From assembly GCA_003216755.1 (NCBI GenBank), contig QCIJ01000013.1, positions 1-57,184 on the forward strand: DNA of 57,184 bases, given 5' to 3'. The position numbers and the translations under genes are program-made. Within the stretch, counting starts at the first letter, position 1; each line of letters opens with the position of its first letter. This DNA is from Prochlorococcus sp. AG-402-K22 (GTDB lineage Bacteria; Cyanobacteriota; Cyanobacteriia; PCC-6307; Cyanobiaceae). The notes beneath the pieces were generated by a model. That model did no database searches, was not told where the DNA came from, and worked only from the letters and a program-made list of their open reading frames with translations. Positions 15,798 to 27,700 of this stretch are shown here, piece after piece.

Positions 15798-18700
15798 TTA
15801 TGGCATAAACATTGATTTAGAGATATTCAAATTATCACAACAATCTATGATGTGGGCAAACATGACTATATCTGTTTCGCAAAGTTCTTTTTTATTTGTT
15901 CTATTTATTAATTCTGTTAAATTCTGGCAGATAATTCTATTATATTTGATTTCTTGATCTATGTATTGAAAGAGATTATCTTTTAACCATGATTGCCAAT
16001 TAACCTCGAAGGTATCAACAAAGAGAAACTTTCTTTGGATTTTACTCATTTCTTCTATAAACAATCCTGGAGATGAAGAAAGTAAAAAAGCTTTAAAAAG
16101 TAAAGATTGTTTTCTCAAGTCAAACCCTTCTATATTTTTGAAATTTGATAATTTATCGTTCTTGATCTTGTGATGAAGTTCTATTTTTTTTGCATCCTTT
16201 ATTATAGTATAACTTTCTCCCCTGGAAGTTTCAAAGATCCATTTTCCAGTAAAGTTTTTACTTCTTCTCATAAGATTTAATTTATAATCAAAATCTAAAT
16301 TCTTAGCAATAGGCGTAGCTATTCTCTCACCAAGAACTGGAATAAATAATATCCCTAAAATTGAAAAAAATTGATTATTGGTGAATTCTTCAAAAAATTC
16401 ATTTATTGATTCCTTTAAATTGGATAGGTTATTTTTAAATTCTTCAAATAAATTATTATTTTCTGAATAATTATTTATTTTGCTATTTTTAAAGTTTGAG
16501 ATTTCAAGCTCTCTGAAAGTATTAGATCTTGAAGATTCACTAAATTTTTGGTTATTAAGATTTAATGAATTTACATCACTTATATTGTTATATTCATTTT
16601 TAGAAATAAATAAATTGTTTTTGCTTATAGAAGTTTCATAATTCATCGAATTATTATTTAAAGATTGATTAGAAACAGAAGAAATGTTTTGTGAATTGAT
16701 ATTTTGTGAACTTAAATAATTGCTATCAGGAATTACTTCTGTTTCTATTGGTATAAGAGGATCTCCAATAACGTTAATACTAGTATCAGTATCAAAAAAT
16801 CCTTGATCTAATAAAAGCATTGATATTACATCAATTGTTCCATTATTATCACTATCAATTAAATAAGCTGATCCATCTAAAGAACTTATTAATTCATCTG
16901 GAATATTTATATTTTCAAAGTCATCAGATCTATTTAAAGAACCAATATTAAATTCATTAGTTAAGTAATTATTTAGGTTATAGTTAAGACTTTTTAACCA
17001 AGTCTCAAAATCACCATTCACTTCAGAATCATAATTAATAATCTGGGTTTGATATAGATATGATTCATTATTTTTTGTGGTCTTAACTAATTCATCTATA
17101 TTTAGGCCTCCTGACTCAAGATAAATATCTACATAAGCACCAGTCTTATCATTTGTATCTATTGAAAATTCTAATTTTCCTAAAGGAGAATCAACATAAT
17201 TCTTAGATTCTAAAATTGCCATTGATTCTAAAATATCATCTTCTGATACTTCCTCTTGTTTCGCATTTAATAACAGCAACTCATCTTCTGCAATTGAATC
17301 TAATAAAACTAATGGCATATTATCTTCTGAGTTATTTAATATAGTTGCTGATCCATTTGAAATTTTATCAATTAATTTATCTCGACTAGTTTCATCCCTA
17401 TTTAATTTTTTGAAAATATTTATTAGATCATTTTCTTCACTTAAAAGACTTTGATTAGATTCGTGTCTAGTGAAAATTTCCTTAATATCATTTGAACTTA
17501 ATTTATTAATTAGAGTTAATCCATTTATTAATTCTTCAGTATTAATATTGTCAACAATATTAACTCTAAGGATGCCCTTAACCTTTGCTGTTAGATCACC
17601 TTCATTATAGGAGCTGTCTTTTGCTAATACTCTTAATCTGTGATTTCCAATAGGTAGTTGATTAAAATCCTTAATACTGTCGACAAGAATTATTGCTCCA
17701 TTTTCACTATCTAATCTTACTAACCCAGACAATTCTTCAGGAATTCTAACTTCCCAAGAGAATGTGTCATTCAAATCAGAGTCATAGAAATTTTCAGCTA
17801 AATTAAAAAGAATATTATTAGTGTTTCCATTTTCATTAAAGAAATTATTGTTTATGTTAATAGGTCTTGATGGTAAAAAAACAGGTTTGGAATTTCTAAT
17901 TGGAATCCAGATTGATGATTTTGGTGATTCTTCAATTCCAAATTTATTTGTAAAATCATCAATAACTCTTGTTGAGGTCCAAATCTTGATTGGAATTCCA
18001 TAACTATTGGAATTTTCAGTAATTAATTCAGATGGTATTTTCGAAAAAGTATTTGGATCAACTGATAATTTAATACCATCCAAATCTTCAGAATTACTAA
18101 CTTCTCTTAACTTAGTTAAATTGATTCTATGGGTTATTTTTTGATCATTATTTTTAGTAGTATTAACAAAATTATTTAGTTGTAAAGAATCGGAAAATAA
18201 CGAACTATTTAAAGAATTAATTTCCAGATTTAAAAACAATTCATCCCCTTTATTATCAGTTAAAACTGGAGCATTAATATTTAAAGTTTTGCCTAAATCA
18301 ATTATCATATTTTTATTTAAAGTCATACCTAAAGTATTTTCTTTCAGATTTTCCTTGTTTAAACCTTTAGTGAGCATAGTTATTTCTGAAACAGGTAAGA
18401 AGTTAGCTTGAAACAAAGGAGAAATGACATTTAGTCCATCTTTATCTGTTGCTGAAATGCCAAATAGAGGTTTTATATTATCAAGCAAACCTGTAGGAGG
18501 TTCTATTTTGACTTTAATATTTCCCTTTGAATCAGATTGAATATATATTGAATCGATTGTATTGTTAAACTCCCCAAAGTAATTTCCACTATCAAAAAAC
18601 ATTTCTAAATTCAGTTGATCACCGTGTAAAATATCAGGATCATCAAATAACGAGAAAATATCAGAAATTCCTATTTCTTTTTCTCTTAAGGGATCGTTCA

Positions 18701-21700
18701 AATAAGTTTGTATCTGCTGAACAGCAAAATTATTGATTATTGGCGCTTCATTTAAGTTTTCAATATTAACTAAAAAATTGCCAACTATACTCTCTCCAGA
18801 TTGATCTGTTGCTTCTACATAAACTTTATGTAATCCAACACTTTCATTGTTTGGAGCAAGTATTTCTAAATCAGCGCCTGCTTGATTTGTTATTGAATGA
18901 ATAACACTATTATTCAAATCTAATATCTGCGCACCTCTTGTTGTTATCCCATCCCTGAATTCCCCTATTCCAGGAGTTAAAGATACCATTATCTTAAGTT
19001 CAGGATTCCTAAGAATTGCCTCAAAACTAATTAATTCTTCATTTTCTATATCTCCAACACTACCTCCAATTCCTAAATCCGGAGCAGAACCCGCCTCCAC
19101 TCTAAAACCTTTTCTTTGAGTGATGATTTTATTAAAAAGAGGTAATTCATCTGAAATATTGATTGTCTGGTCAACAAGTTCTAGAGAATTACTTAAAACA
19201 ACATCTAAATCTAAGCCAATCAAACCCTTTACTTGATCAATTCTATTATCTAATGCTGAAATTACAATCTTAAGCTTTGAATCTGCTGCTAAGGCAGAAA
19301 GATCATTAACATCAATTTTTTGAGAAAATTCTCCATTGGTATCTTCAATAAAAAAGATTGGTTCAATTAAAAACTTATCCGTCGGATCAGATTTTTCACT
19401 TGTTTTATATGAGAGGTTAATCCAATCAGGATTTTCTAAAACTATTTCTTCTTCATTTTCAATTTTTGCAGTTTTTAATAACTTATAACTTAAGGAATCT
19501 CCATAAGGGAAATCTTCATCATCAAAAAGTAGGCTAGGGTTTAACCTTGAATATGAATTCTGCAAAACAGTTGGTACTCCATTTATAATTTCTCCTAATG
19601 AGGATAAATCTGGGTTTTCGACCAAAACAGGCGGGTCATTCACATTTTGTACATTTAATTTAAGTCTAAAAGTTATAATTTTTCCGGATTGATCAAACGC
19701 GTTAAAGTCTAAAATTTCTTCGCCAATATCATTAATATTTGGCATTCCTCGTAGAACACCACCAGTTATTCCTGCTTCCGTATCCAACTCTAACCAACTT
19801 GGTAAGACTGGGTAGATTTCTTCGATAGTATCAGCCAAGTCTGGGTCAATAAATAAATTGCTTAGATCCAAATTAAGGTTGGTTTTATCTGGGATCAGAT
19901 CAATTTCTTCTTCCCACAAAGAATTGTGTATTTGAACTGCCTGCGATCTATTAACTGTAGGAGGTTCATTAATATTAATAACATTAACTGATAATTTAAT
20001 GGTTATTTTTGAGCCAAGTTGATCAACTGCTCTCAAATATACACTTTGATTACCTATTTTTTCTTTAGAAACAGGATTAATACTTAACATCCCAAATGAT
20101 ATTGATGCTAAATTTTCCAAATCATTCTTCCAATTAATTCCATCTTCACTAATCTGAAAAGTAAGAGCGTCGCCATACCTTAAATCAATGTCATCAAAAA
20201 TATTATTCAAACTCAATAAGTGAGAATCATTTAGGGTTATATTTTTTTCAAATTCCTTTATTATCCCATCGGATATATCTGTCCAACCTGATGGGAAATT
20301 TGCAATAAATGGATCTTGGTTTATATTACCAATTTCTAATTGAACTTCTTGTTCAATCTCACCTCCAAGAGGATCAAAAGCTTTTATAAGTAAAGAATAT
20401 ATACCAACATTATCATTATTTGCATTTGAACTTAATATGCCATTTTCATCTAGATTTAGCCATTCAGGAAGATCACCATAAAAACCATTGTCATTTTTAA
20501 ATTTTACGGAAATAAATAAATCATCTAAATTATTATCAATATCTGAGAATCTATTTTTTAAATTCCAAAAGTAAATTTCCCCTTCATTTGCTTTTTCTAA
20601 GTCATCAAATTTTACTATTAAGGGAGCATCGTTAACAGGAGTTAAAATAGTTCTAACTGATAAATTTTGTGTAGTTTTTTCCTCTAAATTTTCATCCCCA
20701 ACGCTTATTGCTCTTACATTAAATTCAAATTCTCCATTTGAATTTTTTGGCATTAACAAATAAAGATCGCTCCATTTCTCATAAGGAAGTCTAAGAGAAG
20801 TATTTAGTGTGCCATTATCATTAAAATTTAAAGGTGATGAAAAAATATTATCACCATTTTCGTTACCTATTAATTTTACTATTTTGGAATTATTAGGCAG
20901 ATTATTAACATCCAAAAATAAGGATTGACCAATTCCTTCATCTCTATGTTGGGAAGAAATAACTCCGCCAATATTTGATAATAATGGAATAGGATCATCC
21001 TCATAACCTTGTATTGAGCCTGAAACTTGAAGCAAAGGCACTTTAACAATTATTTTTTCTAAATTAGCTTTTATTGTTATTACTTTTTCTTCTCCATATT
21101 TTATTGATCCTGAATCTTCTGACTTTGGAGTTAATTGTAAATTTAGATCTTCAGTAATTTCGTTAAAATAAATGCTGAGACTATTTAAATTTTTATTTTT
21201 AATTTCAATAGTATCGTTTTCTAAAATTTCATGAGGGGTATTAAAATTTATTTGATTTGGCAAAGGAATTATCTCATCTTTTTCATTTAAAGAATTTATT
21301 AAAATACTATACTCTTCTGAATCATCATCACTTGAGACACTTAAACCAAGTTCATAAATATCAGCCCACCCATTATCTTTAATCTCGATTTTTTCATTAA
21401 CAGAATTTGTTATGTGTAAAATTGGGGTATCAGCAATAGCTAATATATCAACTAGGCAGCTTAAAGGTTCAGTTTCTGCTGAGTTACCTCTTCCTAGAGG
21501 AGTACTAATTACACTTATTTCAAAAGAAAACTTTCCTGAAATATTAGGCATTGGTCTTACTAATAATTCATTTAAATTATTTACAACTAGTTCAGAAGAA
21601 TCAGAATTATAAATTTCGTTGTTGGCTAAGTTAATAATCTGAATATTGTTATTTATGTCTCTTATTTTATAACTCAGGTTATCAAGAGAATTGCTAGGAG

Positions 21701-24700
21701 ATATGTTGAATAATGTATTGAGAGTTATACCTTGAGTATCCTCCTCAATCTGAGGTATTGAATATTGAATTTCAGCTGGAAGTGCATTCTTATGAAATGG
21801 AATTTCAATATTTGTTCTGAGACTTTTTGATTCATCTCCATTCAAAATCTCTCGACTTATTCTTGTAATTGCCACATCAAATAAATCATTAGTAAAGCTA
21901 TCGTCTTTAATTTCTAAATATTGAAGATCTTCACCCTTTAATTGATAAACATTTTTATTATTTAAACTGATATTACTTAAAGGTATCCAATTCTCATCAT
22001 TAAAATTTCTTAAACTCAACTCAAGTGGCAGTTCAATTTCGTAAATTAACTCTTCAGAACCATCATTATCCTGAAGACCAATATTATGATTCGCAACATT
22101 TACAATCTTACTTAAAATTAATGTCTCTCCTTGAATCAAAGATTCAGCATTATTAATACTTTCAATCGGTAAAGGTTCATCAGCAACAGGTTTAATGTAT
22201 AGTACATTTCCTCCAGTTTTTTCAGCTCTTAAATCTGAGTCTTTTTCTATAGATACCGCTTTCCAATTTAAATTTATTTGACCAGAAAAATTAATTATTG
22301 GACTAATATAAAAATCTTCAATATTTTGTGAACTGAATTTATAAATATTATCTTGACTATTTTGTTTAATTTTTATATTGTCAGGACCAAGTTCGTAGAT
22401 ATAGAAATTTGAGGAGGTATCTTCTATCTCAAAATGTAATTCTTCAGAACCGTCATTATCAACTAATTTCGCAATTGAAATCATGTCAATCAACCTTAAA
22501 TCTTCATCCTCATTTATTGTTTGATCATTAACCCTAAAGATAGGTATTGTAGGCTCACTTTCTACTTCCAAACCATAAGAAATTATTGATGAGTTAACTA
22601 AAGAACCATCAGGCTGCAATTGACTCACTAAAAAATTCAAGTTTGAATTACCACTCCAGAAAGGTGGAGCAAATAATATAACTTCACCACCATTCTTATT
22701 TAAATCAGCCCAAGTAAATAACCAATCTCCTCTTGAATCTTTAACTCCTAGAGAGGGATTAATTTCTTGTGGCAACCCTGAAAGTCTAATTAAAGTTAAT
22801 TCATCTAAACCTTCATTTATCCAAGTCGAACTATCAGGAGATCTTATTGAGAATTTTATATTTTCTCCATTTTCTTTGATTTTAATCAAATCTAGACCAT
22901 TAAAATTATTCTCTATTTCAATATCAATCGATGATGATTCACTAGGATTAACAGTTAGTCCAACATCAAATATTTTATATTTATCAATAAGGTTATTATC
23001 TGTGGCATTAATACTACCTATAATTTGATTGCCTGAATTCCAGTCAGGCTGCTCTTGAAGAAGTTCATAAGAATTTAAATCTATATTATTTATATAATCG
23101 CTAATACTGTAAATCTCATTTAAAGAGCTTTTAGCATCACCATCATCAAACCAAAGTAAAATATCTTCCCAAAGTAAATCATCAGAATTAATTATTAAAT
23201 TTCCATCACTATCGAGACTCTTTAAAGCTGAGATGCCCGACAAATAGGTTCTTAGACCATTATCTGACTGAAAATATTCAGAAAAGAGCTCGGTTATTGA
23301 ATTAATTTCTATATCAACATTTGAATCATTTGCATTATCATTTAAGGCTAGGAAAGCTGTTGTATTATTTCCTGAATTAGATTCATTATCAAGCCATCCT
23401 GTAGAAAGAGGCTCCGTACCAGGTATCATAGTAAACTTTAAATCATTACTTTCATTTACTGAAAGCAACCCTAATTCTCCATTTTCGACATTAATAATTA
23501 ATGGGTCAATAGTTAAAAGATTTGATTTTAAAAATGGTATTTTTTCAGGATCAACAAATACTGGCAAATCTATTTCAGCACTATTTATTCCTGATCTGGA
23601 ATCACCCCCCTCTTGGCCAGAGATAAGAGAAGATATTGAGAGCTTTAAAGGTAAGTTGGTTTCAAATGGAAGTTGATTTTCATCATTTGCCACTATATAT
23701 AAATTACCATTATTTATAAATTCAAATTCTTCAATTACATTGATATTATTTCCTTCGAATTTAGGAATATTAAATAAAGCTATTGTTCCAAATTTATCTT
23801 TAGCCCCTACTGATCTGTACTCACCATTAATTTTCTCTGCCAAAGAATAACCATTTGGGATATTTGCAATAGAAAGAGAAATAGATTCATTAGGATTTCG
23901 ATATCCTAATGAACTGCTTCCTCTTCTTATCCCAATTGATAGTTCACCTGTATTAGGATTAAAATCTAATTCATCATTAAATTCAGGAAGAGACGCATTT
24001 TGTATAACGTTCCAATTAAATGAATTTATATCACTTACAGTAGAAAAAGATTTCTCAATATCAATTAAATTAGATTCGTTATCAAAATTAATATTTTCAG
24101 CTGATCTCGAGCTTGCTAATATTTCTAAGTTACCCTCTAAAGCTCCATTAAATGACTCTTCTGTTTGAATATAGACTTCTATTTCATCAGGGAAATCACT
24201 TAATGAAGTATCAAAAACAAGTTGATATTTATTTGTATTACTATCGACAATTGAAATATTTGATTTAAAAGGATTAAGCAAATCACCCAAACTTTCTAAA
24301 GTCGATCCACTAGGCAAATTAATTGACAAGATAATGGAATTAGCTGATGAAGGAATATTTGTAAAAACTGAAAGTTTAGAAATTTGACCAGAATTCTGGA
24401 CGCCCTCAGGTAATTGAAAATCAATTGCAGGTTCAATGTCCAAAAAAGAAGAGGCTGTTAATTTTTTATATTCAATAGGCGTTTGAATTTCTTTTCCATT
24501 CGAATTCTCCTTACTAATAGCAATTAGCGAAATTTCAAATTCATCAAAAGTATTAGTATTAGTTTTGATAAAAGAGTTTTCCCACTCATCAGATGTTAGT
24601 AAAATACCAGAGTTTGTCTTTGTTCCTATAGTTTGAGAGTCTGCATCTGTTATAAAAAGATCAGTCCTTTCAGAAGGGAAATTCACTAAATAAAAAATAT

Positions 24701-27700
24701 CCTCGTCATTATCAGGGCTATTTGCATAAAAAAGTCTATTTAACTCGGTAAGTAAAAAAGGGTTCAAAGATTCAATTTCTGAATCAATGAAGTTCCAAAT
24801 CGGGAGATTAGGTATTGCATTTATTTGATACTGTTTAGATAAGGCACTACCAGTAGTTTTTAAGCCTGTTTCTCCTAAATAGCTATTTACTTGAAAACCT
24901 AATCTAAAGTTTCCCTTTTCGAATTCGTTTGTAGTTTTTACATATACATTTTCAATTTGACTTATAATCTCATCAAAAGTTCCAGAAAAAACCCATGTTT
25001 TTTCTACATTATTTATCTGATGAGGGAATGGCGAATTATTTGAATCAACTAAAATCAATTTATTTATAGTATCTAACTCATTAACAACTAGATTAAACTT
25101 TTCGCCTGCAACAGGATTATGTTGAAGTTTGAATAATTCTGATAATTGCAAATTTTGAGATTCATCAACTTCAATTAAATCAGAAGATACAATTAGTTTT
25201 GGTTCTTCTATAGTTCTTTGTATCTTGAAAAGAAGGTTAAAGTTATTCTGCAATCCATAATTATCGGAAATTATTAATTTAGCTTTGTAATCTTTACTGC
25301 CATTTAGTGAATCTAGACCTAAGTCAGTAGTATTACCATTGAAAACTAAACTAGAAGAATCAAATTCAAATAATTCATTTTCTAAAACTGTTTCACCATC
25401 AATTTCTAATTTAAAAGTTAAAGTTTCATTAGGATCAATCCCAGAATCGACATCATTAAACAAATCAAATGGTAGTGTCACATTAAATTGAGATTGCTCC
25501 TCTAAAAAAAATGTAATGGAATCTATAAAGCCATCATTATTTCCTATTGCTGTTTCAATAGATTCAACTCCTTGAAATTTAATGTTTTGAATTAGTAAAT
25601 CTTCTTCTTTATAGTTTAAATTCGGAGAGTTGTTCTTATATCTAACTTTTATTGGAATGGTAGCTGATGCCTCAAGTCCTTGATTATCTGTTGCAGTTAT
25701 TATTAAAAAGTTATTTCCAATATTTTCTCCTAAGGGCTTGACATTTAATAATTTTGTTTCTTCATTAAAACTTACCCAATTATCAACATTATTTAATGGT
25801 ATTAAAGTTCCACTCCCATCATCTTCCCAGACTTCAAAAGAAAGATTTTCATTTATGTCATATCCTAGATCGTAATCATTAAACCATTCAGTCACATCAA
25901 AACTAAGTTCATCACCATAATCAATAGTGATAGGATCCACAAAATTAGGAATATTATCGGTTAAAAAAGGGCTATCATTAATATTCAAGACATTAATCTT
26001 TGAAGATAATTGTGTAGAGGATCCTTCTTTATCAGTAGCTGTAACTAAAAATTCAGTTTCACCAATAGAGGAATAATCAGTAGTAACAGTAATATTGCCT
26101 GTCTTTGCATCTATAGATAATAATTTGCTTATTTCATTAGAGCTATTTTTTATAGTCAGACTATAAGATAATTCTTCATCATCGGTAACAAGTGTATCCT
26201 TATCAAAAAAGGAATTTTGAGTGAGAGTATAGTTAAAATTTACTCCCTGTTCTATTTCAGGCAATTCTAATTGACTAATAACTTCAGGTGCATCATTAAT
26301 ATTTAAAACATTCACTTCTATAGATTGCATCACAGGTTCGTTAAAACCATCAGATGCTGATACAACAATAGAATTTAATCCTACATCTTTATTTTTGGGT
26401 GTTCCCGAAAGTGTATTTTCGTCGACAAAAGAAACCCAATCAGGAGCAGAAACAATTTCATAAATTAGGTTTAGATTGTCCTCATCAGTAAATAGAGATG
26501 ATAGATTTTGTATATAATTTTCATTTTGAAATAAATCAACCTTTAAAGGATTAGTTTCATTATCAAAACCTAAAGGTACTGGAGAATCATTTATAGAATT
26601 AACATTTATAACTACATTTTGCTGATCAAAATCGTATTCATCTGTTGAAATTACCTTAATATAATGAGTTCCTATATTTTCTTGTTCAGGAGAAGTTCTA
26701 AGCACTAAAGCTTTTGGACTGTGTTCGTCTATTACAATGACATCACTTTTTTCTACAGATATTGCCTTAGAAGCCGGAAGACTATTTAGGGTTAGGTTAA
26801 AATTGGGTAGATTAGAGAGGTTAGAATTTCTAAATGGAATTCTGGCAAATTTTGTATAAACATTATCTGATTGCATTTCACCGAGAAGAACTCCTTGAGA
26901 AGCAACTGGCAAAGAACCTGCAGTAATCCCTTTAATAGAAGAAATATTACCCACTTGATCAGAAATATTTATATCTCCTAAGTTTTGAAAAATTGGAAAT
27001 TTTTCTATTCCAAAAACATTATCAAAATTATACAAATCAGTATCAAGAATTATTGAATCAGTATCCCATTCAATATCTATATCAGCTCCAATAAAACCTT
27101 TACCAAAGCTACGATAATCATAAAAATGAATCTCTAACCAAAAAAGATCAGAAATCTCAGAATCCTGCACAAATTGTTTCTGTATTACAGGTTTACCTTG
27201 ATTAATTATTTCTGGGGTTGGATCAACAAGCTCTATATCAAGCCAACTTAAGTCTTGATCGCTACTAGTATTTATTTGATTAAAAAATTGAATCTTAAGT
27301 TGATCAGAAAATTTCTCATTTAAATTATTTGAGTCATATTTCTCTATAAGAATTTTATCAACAGAATCCTCATTTATATAGTTAACACTAAATTCATGAC
27401 TTTCAGGAGCTTCAGGATTTGAATCAGATTCCCAAATGAACTTATCTAGATTTATTAGGTTTGTAAGCTTACTTGGCAAATCTGAAGAACGATATATAAC
27501 TTTATCTTCTCCAGAAATAAAATCATAAATATTAGAAGAACTTATATTATCTGCATAAAAAGTATCGTCATTTGGTGTAAAACGAATAAAATCAATTTGC
27601 TCTAATATGTCTATCTGATCAATATCTATATTAGATAAAACATCACTCTTATTTATAATTAGAGGATCATTATATATTTCATTAGCTAATAATGGAGAAA

